The translations under genes were made by a program, and so were the position numbers. From assembly GCA_002011085.2 (NCBI GenBank), contig MTMB02000001.1, positions 601,820 through 665,819 on the forward strand: DNA of 64,000 bases, given 5' to 3'. How positions within the stretch are numbered: position 1 is the stretch's first letter; every line of letters starts with the position of its first letter. The notes under the pieces are model-generated. The model made no database searches, was not told where the DNA came from, and was given only the letters and a program-made list of their open reading frames with translations. Source of the stretch: Candidatus Geothermarchaeum rappei (GTDB lineage Archaea; Thermoproteota; Nitrososphaeria; Geothermarchaeales; JDFR-13). Positions 52,866 through 61,693 of the stretch are shown here, one piece after another.

Positions 52866-53627
52866 ATGAGTAGTAAGAAGTTTCTATGGCACTTGGATCT
52901 CCCTGAGGAAGAGAACTATCTCGAGGCTCACTATATATTTTCTTTGATACAGTTGGCAAATAGGAGATTAAATAAGAGATATCGGCGGCTTTTGGATATA
53001 CCGTGTGGAGTAGGTAGGCATCATAAATATCTACGTGAATATGGCTTGGAGGTATATGGGGTGGATGCTGAAGAGGAGCTCATCAAGTCATGTAAGAAGA
53101 ATCACCCCGATTACGCCGAATATTATAACGTGTTGGACATGCGAGACATATCCTATAATGAGGAGTTTGATATCGTGCTAAACTGGTATACCTCCTTTGG
53201 ATACTTTAGTGACGAGGAGAACAAGACGGTTCTAAGGAATTTTAATCGTGCGTTGACGGATAAGGGGATATTGATAATCGACTACCCTACACATTGGTCA
53301 CCTATCTTCAGGGCGGCCATACATAGTGACAAGTATCTTGAGTTATCCAGTCTGGAGGAGATTGAGAAATATAAGTTCAGGTATAGAGCTAGGCTTTACG
53401 ATACGGATCCAGAGTATTCAAAGCTATTAAAAGTTGATGAGATTGAGGCTGTTATAACAATATACCCACCTGAGAATCTAAAGGAGATGCTTGAAGACGC
53501 GGGTTTTGAGATACTATATGCATTTAGAGGAAGGTCTTTTAGCTCCCTCCCACTAGAAAGCCTTGAATTGTATAATTTACTTAGGTCTAGGATAGGTAGG
53601 ATTGTCTGGGTGGCATATAAAAAGTAG
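52866..53627 (+). CDS. class I SAM-dependent methyltransferase
   Basis: 253 residues. LLDIPCGVGRHHKYLREYGLEVYGVDAEEELI is motif I with following strand 2, then FDIVLNWYTSFGYFSDEEN (motif IV region) and a C-terminal FEILYAFRGRSF. The domain matches the small-molecule/methyltransferase type 11/25 group; the substrate is unknown. ATG 52866 lies just 38 bases after the HisD-like stop, so the two could share a transcript. It ends 4 bases before the convergent polymerase gene. Confidence 0.85.
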   Translation: MSSKKFLWHLDLPEEENYLEAHYIFSLIQLANRRLNKRYRRLLDIPCGVGRHHKYLREYGLEVYGVDAEEELIKSCKKNHPDYAEYYNVLDMRDISYNEEFDIVLNWYTSFGYFSDEENKTVLRNFNRALTDKGILIIDYPTHWSPIFRAAIHSDKYLELSSLEEIEKYKFRYRARLYDTDPEYSKLLKVDEIEAVITIYPPENLKEMLEDAGFEILYAFRGRSFSSLPLESLELYNLLRSRIGRIVWVAYKK

Positions 53628-53631
53628 TCTC

Positions 53632-55707
53632 TTATATCCATCTATCTAAGCCAAGGGCATCAGCCTGATTTACTTTAGTTTTCTCTAAATACTCTACGGG
53701 GAGGCTTTTAAATGCCTCGGATATTCTACTCATGTAGTAATCCCTATCGTATCTATATCCATTTCTCCAACTCTCAATTGGGATAGCTTCTCCCCCGTCT
53801 AACACGATATACCTGACTATATCCCCCTCCCTGAATCCATATTCCGTGGCTAGCCTTACATGAATTGAATTGCCGATGTATTCAGACGGCTCCCTATGAA
53901 GCTTTCTTGTTATAATCAGGTCACGGATATCAACGTCTCCTGAGCTAATCCTCTCCAAGTATATTTTGAAAAGAGGCTTGAGTTTATGAACAAAGATCTC
54001 TCTAAACTCATTTATATCATGTGCCTCTCCAAGCATATTTATACTCTCCATCTGAAACTTCTTGATAATCTCTGGAGAGTCTCTCCTAACAGCCTCGATA
54101 CCCTTTATCTTAATAGAGCCGTCATAGCCTACTCCATAGTATCTATTTACGGCTGGGGCTGGAGCCCTGGATCTTCCCATGGGGAAATATATCCATTTAT
54201 AATGCATGTCGAGGTCCATCTTGATACCAAATTCACCTGTGACATCTCTGCATAGCTTCTGATAGTCCTCTACAGTCGCTGTATCTTTATATATCCAGAT
54301 ACTGTCTACAAGTGCATGTATCACCCTAAACCCTTTTCTAGCTACGTATCTAATTACCTTAGCAAGTATGTCCCTCGCATATGCCGTGACACATTCATAT
54401 GCCTCTATCTTGCCGAACCTAGCGTTTCTATAGCCGAGGTATCCAAAGCATGCGACTAGAATCCATTTTATAGCGTTCTGCCTGGAGTAAACGACCCCGT
54501 CTCCACTCTGCTTATATAACTCCTTATACTCTAGTCTCCTCATAACCAGCTTCTTTATAGTATTTGGAACTACTCCTCTTATATCCTGACATATCTTATG
54601 ATGGATACTAGGCGCCTCAATATATTCGGCGCACTGAGGTCGATTAACCGTTTCATTTCCTATGTTATACTTGTAGATTATAGTAGGGTAGAAGCTGGAG
54701 AAATCACATTGGGCAACGTTCCAGTAGAGGCCCTGCCTCGGTATAAGGTATAATCCTCCTCTATCAGCAGTTTTAAGCATATCTACAGTCTTAGGATTCT
54801 CAGCATCAACCCGTGCCTCAGGTATAGCCCTCCGCATTTTAAAAGCCTCTATAGCCTCCATAGCCGTAAGGATCTTCCCAATACTATACCTACTTATCCT
54901 ATGCAGGTCTATCCTAGACAGTCTGCTAAGCTCAACCAAACCATGATAATCCCTGAAATCAAAGACATTGTCATGGTAATTGATATACACCCTCTTTCTC
55001 CCACTCAAAACCCGTCTCAACCCCCGTCTTTTCATAAGCCACCTAAGAGTATGCCTCCCCATATACTCGATGACATCGGGATCCACCTCGCGTATAAAAT
55101 CTTGGAGCTCCCATATGTCTCTAAAACGCAGTATAACTGACTCATAATACACTTCATACCACTTAGGTGGTTTAAGCCACGGGTTAAGGACGTCGCCATA
55201 CCAATCCATAAGCCTAATCGCGAGCCTCTTAAAAGGGGGGTCACGATAATTGATCTCTCCTAAGTCCTCTAATGTTCTGACCCTAACGCCTCCTCCCATT
55301 TTAGAGACTTTTATCTCGAGATATGTAGAGACAGATATCCCGTTTTCCCATAGGAATCGCTGACCCAATGTAGGAGTCAGGTTCCATAATATCCACCTCC
55401 CGTCCCGTCTAAACATATCTATAAGTCTATAATATTCCCAAGGGCCTGCTACGGTTAATACATACATATCTCTCTCAATATCATACCATGGGGGTAGGAA
55501 CCATTTCTCCACCTCAAAATCGAGTATTTGCTCGTCATTTGTCTTAACAATGCTCTGTAATTCTTCACGTGGCCCTGTTATATATAGCTTCGGTCTATAA
55601 CGTATCCCGATCTCCTTATATCCCCCTGACTCGGTCTTAACTGTGAGGAAAAGCAGATCCCTACCTACATCTATATCTAGCCTGAGGATCCATCCTTTAA
55701 CAAGCAT
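53632..55707 (-). CDS. dpo2: family B DNA polymerase 2 (Dpo2/PolB2)
   Basis: 691 residues. Motif A is intact (CDFSSFYP). Motif B reads AIKWILVACFGYLGY: the usual Asn of KxxxNSxYG is Val. Motif C reads HALVDSIW, so the first Asp of DTDS is replaced by Leu. The proofreading exonuclease motif FDIET is absent. These are the changes known in the PolB2 group, thought to be weak or inactive in conventional synthesis but, in Sulfolobus, part of a DNA-damage-induced bypass operon. It overlaps the upstream 86-residue gene by 31 bases; the next gene upstream is RadA-like, the known Dpo2 neighbourhood. ATG 55707 is the start. Confidence 0.9.
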   Translation of the reverse strand: MLVKGWILRLDIDVGRDLLFLTVKTESGGYKEIGIRYRPKLYITGPREELQSIVKTNDEQILDFEVEKWFLPPWYDIERDMYVLTVAGPWEYYRLIDMFRRDGRWILWNLTPTLGQRFLWENGISVSTYLEIKVSKMGGGVRVRTLEDLGEINYRDPPFKRLAIRLMDWYGDVLNPWLKPPKWYEVYYESVILRFRDIWELQDFIREVDPDVIEYMGRHTLRWLMKRRGLRRVLSGRKRVYINYHDNVFDFRDYHGLVELSRLSRIDLHRISRYSIGKILTAMEAIEAFKMRRAIPEARVDAENPKTVDMLKTADRGGLYLIPRQGLYWNVAQCDFSSFYPTIIYKYNIGNETVNRPQCAEYIEAPSIHHKICQDIRGVVPNTIKKLVMRRLEYKELYKQSGDGVVYSRQNAIKWILVACFGYLGYRNARFGKIEAYECVTAYARDILAKVIRYVARKGFRVIHALVDSIWIYKDTATVEDYQKLCRDVTGEFGIKMDLDMHYKWIYFPMGRSRAPAPAVNRYYGVGYDGSIKIKGIEAVRRDSPEIIKKFQMESINMLGEAHDINEFREIFVHKLKPLFKIYLERISSGDVDIRDLIITRKLHREPSEYIGNSIHVRLATEYGFREGDIVRYIVLDGGEAIPIESWRNGYRYDRDYYMSRISEAFKSLPVEYLEKTKVNQADALGLDRWI

Positions 55708-55937
55708 CTTTCAATCTTCACCAGCCTTTTGTAAATATCTATAAGGGATGCGAAGATGACAATCTTCTCCATATCCTGTATATCTTCGTATAATAACGGG
55801 CCTTGGAATGTACGTGAGGCCTTAACAATCTCTCTCGCAGCTATCTCCTCCTCCGGCCCACACTGTTTCCCGAGCTCCTCAATTCTCCTCAGAATTTTCT
55901 CAAGCACCTGTGTATATGATGGGAAAGTCCTACCCAT
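55677..55937 (-). CDS. small helical protein of the Dpo2 operon
   Basis: 86 residues, helical and charged (EKILRRIEELGKQCGPEEE), with two Cys. ATG 55937 has AGGGGTG about 8 bases upstream, so the longer ORF from 56072 is not the gene. It overlaps dpo2 by 31 bases. A TATA-like element (complement of about 55997-56006) lies upstream. Dpo2 operons of Sulfolobales also encode a small uncharacterised protein at this place; whether it is homologous I cannot tell. Confidence 0.72.
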   Translation of the reverse strand: MGRTFPSYTQVLEKILRRIEELGKQCGPEEEIAAREIVKASRTFQGPLLYEDIQDMEKIVIFASLIDIYKRLVKIERCLLKDGSSG

Positions 55938-56081
55938 GTCAGAACACCCCTGGATATAATATTCTACCCATAGTAGGGCATGACATAGGAGCATGTGGTG
56001 ACTTAAATAGTTTTCCACATGGATCCAGAGAATCCCATATTTTATGCATATGTTATTAGTATGAGGAGACACACGATAATG

Positions 56082-56091
56082 TGAAAATAAT
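56082..56091 (-). promoter_or_regulatory. ATTATTTTCA element upstream of the 86-residue gene
   Basis: Minus-strand ATTATTTTCA contains ATTTTC, fitting the ANTTTC hexamer reported for DNA-damage-response promoters bound by Orc1-2 in Sulfolobus. The same ten bases recur at 56854-56863, upstream of the RadA-like gene. Confidence 0.3.
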
Positions 56092-56105
56092 ATTCAGGTG
56101 AAGCC

Positions 56106-56819
56106 CTATAAAGTCTGCACTCCTCCTAGTAACGTATCTATATCGATGCAAAGAGACTTATACGGTAGGAGAGGGTGTTTAATCCTCTCCACAAGAATGA
56201 GCTTATTATAATTTCTAGGCTGTAACACTCTGATCATGACGTGAACAAGATGATGTAGCATTGCTCCACCAACTGAAAGCTCCTTATTCCCTCCTCTGTT
56301 GAACAACATGATTACGGCGTTGGACATCAGCATATTCCTTAGGCTGCTAGTTATAGCATGTCTCTTAAAGCCCTTGAAATATGTTTCTTGGAGAGTGTGT
56401 AGGTAAGGATCCACTATTACCAGGAAATCTACATCGGCTTTGGAATATTGCCGTAGTATCTCCACTATATCTTTATCGGCAAAGCTTCTCACGATCATAA
56501 TGTGTTGGTCGGAATACCATGGGGAGATGCTATAGGGGTCAAGTCCACCAAATAACTGGTTGTAGACTAATGTGAGACGTGAGTCTGGATATAGATGCCG
56601 AAGCCTATATAATAATCTATGCATCAGTCTAATCATAATACGCCAGTTCCAGCCATAAAACTCGGTTATCCATCCTCTTCTAAAGCCCCCTCCTAAAACT
56701 TCATCCAACAAAGTCCCAGATGAAACTACTTCCTCCTCCATTAAACCCTCTATACAAAGGATCTCCTTAGTAATATAAACATTCATTGGATAGCCGTGGA
56801 ACATCCCCTCCATATCCAT
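56106..56819 (-). CDS. RadA-like protein with degenerate Walker A, Dpo2 operon
   Basis: About 237 residues. SSGTLLDEVLGGGFRRGWITEFYG is a recognisable RadA/RecA framework, but the following GxxGxGKT is replaced by WNWRIMIRLMHR: the P-loop Lys and Thr are gone. Walker B region FLVIVDPYLH remains in part. So it cannot hydrolyse ATP as RadA does and is likely a structural or mediator paralogue for Dpo2-linked repair, as in Sulfolobus operons. The start is unclear; ATG 56819 is favoured over 56846. The spacing to the 86-residue gene is 168 bases, with a separate promoter likely. Confidence 0.78.
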   Translation of the reverse strand: MDMEGMFHGYPMNVYITKEILCIEGLMEEEVVSSGTLLDEVLGGGFRRGWITEFYGWNWRIMIRLMHRLLYRLRHLYPDSRLTLVYNQLFGGLDPYSISPWYSDQHIMIVRSFADKDIVEILRQYSKADVDFLVIVDPYLHTLQETYFKGFKRHAITSSLRNMLMSNAVIMLFNRGGNKELSVGGAMLHHLVHVMIRVLQPRNYNKLILVERIKHPLLPYKSLCIDIDTLLGGVQTL

Positions 56820-56853
56820 GTTGGATAAATGAGATAGGAGAGACACTTAATGA

Positions 56854-56863
56854 TGAAAATAAT
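56854..56863 (-). promoter_or_regulatory. second ATTATTTTCA element, upstream of the RadA-like gene
   Basis: Identical in ten bases to 56082-56091 and 35 bases upstream of ATG 56819 on the same strand. Possible shared DNA-damage control of both parts of the Dpo2 cluster. AT-rich context weakens the case. Confidence 0.3.
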
Positions 56864-57128
56864 CTATTTATTATCATTTTATCTCGGCCTAAAATCCCAG
56901 TTTCAACCATTGAATATAGTAGGCAGGTCGCTACTAGGTTAAATATCATGTTCCTAGATCAGTGGCATATATCATGACGATAGTTTCATTAATACCTGCC
57001 TCTATATCGAGTATGCCGATGTAGGTATCTCCAATCCTCTCAGAGGAAATCTTTATAAGCATTTAACGTTTGTTTTTAGTATCTTATAGGTTCGTTTTTA
57101 TAATTAATTTTTCTTAGGTGGATGGTTA

Positions 57129-58178
57129 TTGCATAAAATACTTGATAGACTGAGTATAAGAAGCGAGCCTGTATTATATGTAGACGGAAAAAGAGTTTTG
57201 GACCCGCGTGGATTACGTCTCCTCTCCATATTAGATAATGTAAATAGTTTGTTGGAGGCGTCTAAAAGCCTTGGAATACCCTATTCCAGGGTATGGGAGT
57301 ATATAGCCAAACTAGAGAGAGCTTTAAAGATAGATATCATACATGTGAAGCGTGGTGGGAGAGGAGGCGGGTTAGAGCTTACACCTGAGGGGCAAGAGAT
57401 TGTAAGGTATATTAAAAATAATGTCCGTGGTAGTTTCAAGCCCCTAGCAGATTTTTATGATGTGGATATCCATATCGCTGGTAGCGATGACATGTTGCTA
57501 GGGTCTGTAATAGGCAGTATAAGAAAGAAAAGTGGTCTAAACATCTTATATTCCAGAATTGGGTCATTAAGGGGGCTATCGTCGCTTCTATTAGGAGACT
57601 CACATATAGCTCCAATCCATTTAATGGATCCTAATACCGGGGAATATAATGTTCCATATGTAAGAAGACTTGGCTTAGAAGGGTATGTATATCTATTATA
57701 TGGATATCAAAGGGAGGTAGGCTTTATATTTAGGAAAAACATGATTGTAGAGTCTATTGAAGACCTAATACAGAATCAATATAGAGTTGTAAATAGGTGT
57801 AGGGGCTCAGGGATAAGGATATTGTTTGACAACATGATCAGGAATTATGCCGAAAAGGAAGGAATAAATATTAGGGAAATAACCACGAATATCCCTGGCT
57901 ATAACGATGAAGTCGATACCCATAAGGAAGCAGTGTCTCGCATAGTCGATGGGACAGCTGATGTAACTCTCGGGCTCCGCATAGATGCATTATCTCATGG
58001 CCTAGAGTTCAAGCCATTAAAGTGGGAGCAGTTTGACTTCATTGTTTTCAGGGCAATAACAGAATCCAATGTATGGGGGTCTTTTTACAATCAATTTCTG
58101 GATCTAGTTCAGGAGGGCATCTCTACATTGGAAGGATATCGCCTCTCAAAAAAATTCGGTAAAATGATAGAACCATAA
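57129..58178 (+). CDS. ModE-like regulator with periplasmic-binding-protein-like ligand domain
   Basis: 349 residues. Residues about 1-95 form a ModE/LysR-type winged helix (LLEASKSLGIPYSRVWEYIAKLERAL; RGGRGGGLELTPEGQEIV). Residues about 110-340 form a PBP-like domain (IAGSDDMLLGSVI; HLMDPNTGEYNVPYV; VNRCRGSGIRILFDNMI; DGTADVTLGL), the family that senses molybdate or tungstate-like anions. It lies in the same region as tupABC, 5.8 kb away. A repressor of tungstate or molybdate uptake is the likely role. Start is TTG 57129 after GGTGGATGG. The RadA-like gene is transcribed divergently, with 300 bases of intergenic DNA. Confidence 0.85.
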   Translation: MHKILDRLSIRSEPVLYVDGKRVLDPRGLRLLSILDNVNSLLEASKSLGIPYSRVWEYIAKLERALKIDIIHVKRGGRGGGLELTPEGQEIVRYIKNNVRGSFKPLADFYDVDIHIAGSDDMLLGSVIGSIRKKSGLNILYSRIGSLRGLSSLLLGDSHIAPIHLMDPNTGEYNVPYVRRLGLEGYVYLLYGYQREVGFIFRKNMIVESIEDLIQNQYRVVNRCRGSGIRILFDNMIRNYAEKEGINIREITTNIPGYNDEVDTHKEAVSRIVDGTADVTLGLRIDALSHGLEFKPLKWEQFDFIVFRAITESNVWGSFYNQFLDLVQEGISTLEGYRLSKKFGKMIEP

Positions 58179-58261
58179 TCTCACATATCTTCGACCAGTT
58201 TTTTGGGTTTGATTTATAATACGGTTGTTCTTAAATATTTGTAATAGACATTTTTGTATGT

Positions 58262-58792
58262 GTGGTGTCGGCGATGAAAATAAAGGGGAGAGTCTGGAAA
58301 TTCGGTGATAACATCGATACTGATGTGATAATCCCATACAAATATAAGGCTAGGACTAATGACCCTTATGAACTTGCTCAGCATGCAATGGAGGGCATAG
58401 ACCCAGAGTTCTCCAAGAAGGTCAAACCAGGTGATGTCATAGTTGCTGGAAAAAACTTTGGCTGTGGCTCTAGTAGGGAGCAGGCTCCAGTAGCTATAAA
58501 ATATGCAGGGATATCCGCTGTCATTGCAGAGAGTTTTGCTAGGATATTTTATAGAAACGCATTTAATATTGGATTGCCTCCATTGATAATCCCAGGGATA
58601 TCCGAGAAAGTCGAGGAAGGTGATGAGGTGGAGATCGATCTAAGAGAGGGTACAGTTAAGATACTTCGAACCGGTGAGATTCTAAGATTCAAGCCCGTTA
58701 AAGGATTTATGGAAGAGCTATTACACGAAGGCGGTATAGTAAACTACTATAAAAAACATGGACGCTTCCCATGGGAACCCGAGAGAAGGTAG
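58262..58792 (+). CDS. aconitase-family small subunit (LeuD/HacB-type)
   Basis: About 172-176 residues, the size of archaeal small subunits. [22 protein letters not shown] and [21 protein letters not shown] are the diagnostic motifs; the swivelling domain works with a large [4Fe-4S] subunit, not in this window, in leucine (isopropylmalate isomerase) or lysine/methanogen-type homoaconitase chemistry. The loop after IIPYKY reads KARTN, unlike standard LeuD YLRT-type loops, so substrate is uncertain. GTG 58262 or ATG 58274 may be the start. Confidence 0.82.
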   Translation: MVSAMKIKGRVWKFGDNIDTDVIIPYKYKARTNDPYELAQHAMEGIDPEFSKKVKPGDVIVAGKNFGCGSSREQAPVAIKYAGISAVIAESFARIFYRNAFNIGLPPLIIPGISEKVEEGDEVEIDLREGTVKILRTGEILRFKPVKGFMEELLHEGGIVNYYKKHGRFPWEPERR

Positions 58793-59221
58793 GTTAAAAC
58801 ACCCTTTTTACAACCTGCATCCATTATAGTGTGGCAATAACCATTTTCTTTTGGTTAATATTATTTTATTCTAACATTCTACATTCTATCTTCATTTTAT
58901 TCATTCCATGTAAGTTACTCTAATCTAAAGTTCTAATTATTTTACATTATTAAAATTTTTTCACATAATTTTTATCGTAGAATCGGAACAACGACGAATT
59001 AAACGGATTAGACCGGATTTTTAATATAATAACATTGTTATTTAGTGTGATATCACTAAATTTTTTGTGATATCAAACCCATTTTTAGTGTTTTTTCACG
59101 ATAAATTCAGGATTTTGAGGCATTTTTACATACTTTTCATTTTTAAAGTTTGATATCTAGATTTCTTTACATATGTAAAGATAATCTTAACTTTATATAC
59201 TCCTCTGAGCTATAATTAGCT
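58793..59221. promoter_or_regulatory. 429-bp AT-rich region with GATATC repeats and an 18-bp palindrome upstream of a microprotein
   Basis: No gene is seen in 58793-59030. From 59040: TGTGATATCA occurs twice exactly 20 bp apart (59046-59055 and 59066-59075), the first within the palindrome GTGATATCAC; GATATCAAAC (59069-59078) has its inverse GTTTGATATC at 59148-59157. TCTTTACATATGTAAAGA (59164-59181) is a perfect 18-bp palindrome ending 10 bp before the TATA element CTTTATATA (59191-59199). This density of symmetric sites is the highest in the window. Confidence 0.6.
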
Positions 59222-59308
59222 ATGGAGGTGAATGGAATGAGTAAGATTGGTGCGGCGCTTATCTTTCTTGTTAAGTTGAAAGAGAAGAATAAAAAGAATA
59301 AAGTGTAG
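59222..59308 (+). CDS. microprotein, 28 (or 23) residues
   Basis: ATG 59222 lies 27 bases after the centre of a good TATA element, which would give a leaderless 28-codon mRNA. Alternatively GGAGGTG (59224-59230), 6 bases from in-frame ATG 59237, gives 23 residues: MSKIGAALIFLVKLK then EKNKKNKV. The shape is a short hydrophobic N-terminal helix and a strongly basic tail. A T7 terminator follows at 59313-59319. Having promoter, ribosome site, terminator and operators makes it very likely expressed. No family recognised; a membrane-binding or nucleic-acid-binding peptide is conceivable. Confidence 0.6.
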   Translation: MEVNGMSKIGAALIFLVKLKEKNKKNKV

Positions 59309-59312
59309 TTCC

Positions 59313-59319
59313 TTTTTTT
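59313..59319 (+). terminator. T7 terminator after the microprotein
   Basis: CC followed by seven T starts 5 bases after the microprotein stop; typical archaeal oligo-T termination site. Confidence 0.55.
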
Positions 59320-59393
59320 AATTACTGTTTCTATAATCAATTTTATTAATAGAGTAGTAAGTATAGCCCTCTACCCTTCATGGTGATCATGTA

Positions 59394-60686
59394 ATGAGTG
59401 CTTATGCGGTGCCCAGATTGATTTATCTTGTTATAGATGGAGGTGCTGATTCTTTAAACGATATGAAAACATCTTTTGAGCTTGCCTCAACTCCTAACTT
59501 AGATGAGTTGGCACGGAAATCTATAGGAGGCCTCATGTATGTAGTTGGAAAGGGTGTTGCTCCTGAAAGCGATGTAGCTGTCTTTAGTCTATTGGGATAT
59601 AGGCCAGACAAATATTATGTAGGTCGAGGCCCTGTGGAGGTCTATGGCTTGGGTTTTTCTATGGTTCCAGATAGGGAAGTTGCTTTGAGGGGTAACCTTG
59701 CAACAATAGATCCTGAGACAAAAATGATATTAGACCGGAGATGTGGTAGAAATATATCTACTGGTGAGTCCAAGGAGTTGATCAAAGATATCGCTGAAAT
59801 CGAGTTAGAAATACATGATGGTTATGCAAAGACATATGTGGGCGTAGGCTATAGAGTAGCAGTGGTTATAGGAAGTTATCGTTATGAGTTGTCTGACAAC
59901 GTATCTAATACTGATCCTGCATATGAGAGGTTTGGGAAAATCTCTCATTCAAACAAAGATTTTGATCCGTATCCTCAAGAGGCTAAGCCACTAGACTCAA
60001 GTGAGAAATCTCGGGTAACTGCGGATTTAATAAACATGTATGTCAAGAAAGTTGAGGAACACCTGATTAATCATCCGCTTAATAGAAAGAGGGAGGAAAA
60101 AGGCCTACTTCCATGCAATACCATCCTTCTGAGAGATGCTGGGATGAGGCCTTCACACCTCCCATTGTTTAAGCATCTACATGGATTTAAGATGGGTGCT
60201 GTAGTTGAGATGCCTGTTGAAAAGGGCATTGCAAACCTCCTTGCTCTGGCCATGGCTGAGGTGCCTCCACCTACGCCAGATAAATCGAAAGATTATCCTC
60301 TTAGAGTCGAGAAAACCATATCGTTAATGGATATGGCTGACGGGGTGTATGTCCATCTAAAAGGCCCGGATGAACCAGGGCATGACGGGAATCAAGAAGC
60401 TAAAATAAAGGCTATCGAGATGGTGGATAAGTATTACTTAGGCCCTCTATTGGATAAAATAGATTTGAATCACACTGCATTTATAGTCACATGTGACCAT
60501 GCCACACCACCTTCTGCCAAGGGCCATACGGATGATCCCGTGCCATTTATAATTTATAGCCCATTTAGAAAACCAGATGGTATAGAAAAATTCAGTGAGA
60601 GAGAGGTTTTCAATAAAGGTAGCATAAAAATACTCGAGAATGGGTGGAAGCTACTATCTATAGCAAAGAAATTAATATGGGGATAA
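59394..60686 (+). CDS. apgM: cofactor-independent phosphoglycerate mutase, archaeal type
   Basis: 430 residues, alkaline phosphatase superfamily. LVIDGGADS is the metal-binding start; STPNLDELA, ESDVAVFSLLGYRP with the nucleophile Ser, CRNI-like core, and CDHATPPSAKGHTDDPVPF with the second metal site are all present. It interconverts 3- and 2-phosphoglycerate. The ATG follows GGTGATC. 9 bases separate it from the convergent nucleotidyltransferase. Confidence 0.94.
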   Translation: MSAYAVPRLIYLVIDGGADSLNDMKTSFELASTPNLDELARKSIGGLMYVVGKGVAPESDVAVFSLLGYRPDKYYVGRGPVEVYGLGFSMVPDREVALRGNLATIDPETKMILDRRCGRNISTGESKELIKDIAEIELEIHDGYAKTYVGVGYRVAVVIGSYRYELSDNVSNTDPAYERFGKISHSNKDFDPYPQEAKPLDSSEKSRVTADLINMYVKKVEEHLINHPLNRKREEKGLLPCNTILLRDAGMRPSHLPLFKHLHGFKMGAVVEMPVEKGIANLLALAMAEVPPPTPDKSKDYPLRVEKTISLMDMADGVYVHLKGPDEPGHDGNQEAKIKAIEMVDKYYLGPLLDKIDLNHTAFIVTCDHATPPSAKGHTDDPVPFIIYSPFRKPDGIEKFSEREVFNKGSIKILENGWKLLSIAKKLIWG

Positions 60687-60695
60687 ACTACAAGG

Positions 60696-61406
60696 CTATT
60701 TCATCATCAGCTGATCATATGCTTTTAACGCATTACTCACCATTTCAAGATCCTTATGAGAGTCAATGCTCCTCCAGAATACCCCCATATATTTTACTAC
60801 CAGTAGCTTTCTCTCATCAGCTAATTTCGGTAGAGCGGTCTTCTCAAGATCGCCTTTTAGAGGCAGATATCCCAGCAACTCTCTTTTGAAAAGATAGACA
60901 CCTGCATTGATCCAATAATCTTCTATCAATGGCTTCTCAACAAACTTAACGATCCTACCATCTTTATCAAACTCAATGACACCGTATGGGCTGGGTAGGG
61001 GGACAGAGGATAGTACGCCTATGCACTCGTCATGTTTCTCCATGGCCTCGATTAATGAGTAGATATTTAGATTTGTTATAATATCTCCGTTCACAAGGAT
61101 AAACTCATCTTCCTTAGAGAGAATACCTTCTGCATTTTTTATTGCTCCCCCTGTGCCTAGAGGCTCCTCCTCCTTGGAATACGTAATTTCAACACCAAGT
61201 CTCGAACCATCTCCTAGGTAGTCTACGATCTTATCTGAGAGATATCCAGTGAGTATAAGGAACCGTTTTACACCCTGATTTTTAAGCCACTCTATTTGGT
61301 GGTGGATAATGGGTTTATCATTGATCTGAATAAGGTTTTTAGGCAATTTATTCGTAAGGGGCCTAAGTCTCTTACCGTATCCTCCAGCTAGTATGACCCC
61401 CAACAT
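60696..61406 (-). CDS. sugar-phosphate nucleotidyltransferase
   Basis: 236 residues, complete short form. LAGGYGKRLRPLTNKLPKNLI is the nucleotide-binding signature, then GTGGAIKNA, VNGDIITN with the metal Asp, and VEKP. It makes NDP-sugars for glycans; residues alone do not tell mannose from glucose or N-acetylglucosamine substrates. The C-terminal left-handed helix domain of longer enzymes is absent. Confidence 0.9.
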   Translation of the reverse strand: MLGVILAGGYGKRLRPLTNKLPKNLIQINDKPIIHHQIEWLKNQGVKRFLILTGYLSDKIVDYLGDGSRLGVEITYSKEEEPLGTGGAIKNAEGILSKEDEFILVNGDIITNLNIYSLIEAMEKHDECIGVLSSVPLPSPYGVIEFDKDGRIVKFVEKPLIEDYWINAGVYLFKRELLGYLPLKGDLEKTALPKLADERKLLVVKYMGVFWRSIDSHKDLEMVSNALKAYDQLMMK

Positions 61407-61693
61407 GGTCTATAATCCCCTCATTAATACAGTAGTACATAGAAATTAATTCAAATATACCATAATAAATAGTCATAATAATTAATCATGTTAAGCTTTA
61501 TTTTTACCAACAAAAAGATTCTACATATCAGAGTAAAAAATATAACGTTTAATCTTTGATAATTGAGTATAAAAATATGTAAAAATACTATTTTGAAGCA
61601 CAGTTATTTTTGCTTTTTTAAAGCTGTATAGACTGTTTATACTGTTGTGTTATATATTTAATCTAATTATATATTAAGCGAGGTGTCACATTT
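61407..61693. promoter_or_regulatory. promoter region of glutamate dehydrogenase
   Basis: 287 AT-rich bases between divergent genes. TTATATATTTAA (about 61650-61661) is the probable gdh TATA element, and GAGGTGTCA precedes ATG 61694. CTGTATAGA and CTGTTTATA at about 61624-61642 form a direct and partial inverted repeat just upstream. No ORF seen. Confidence 0.4.

Noticed and set aside
53632-55707. Polymerase as a decaying pseudogene because of motif losses
   Set aside because: Full length, no frameshift, overlaps its operon partner; the changes are typical of the PolB2 group.
56847-57128. Small coding region between the RadA-like gene and the ModE-like regulator
   Set aside because: The ORF across 56786-56977 lacks a ribosome site, overlaps the opposite gene and has no coding signature.
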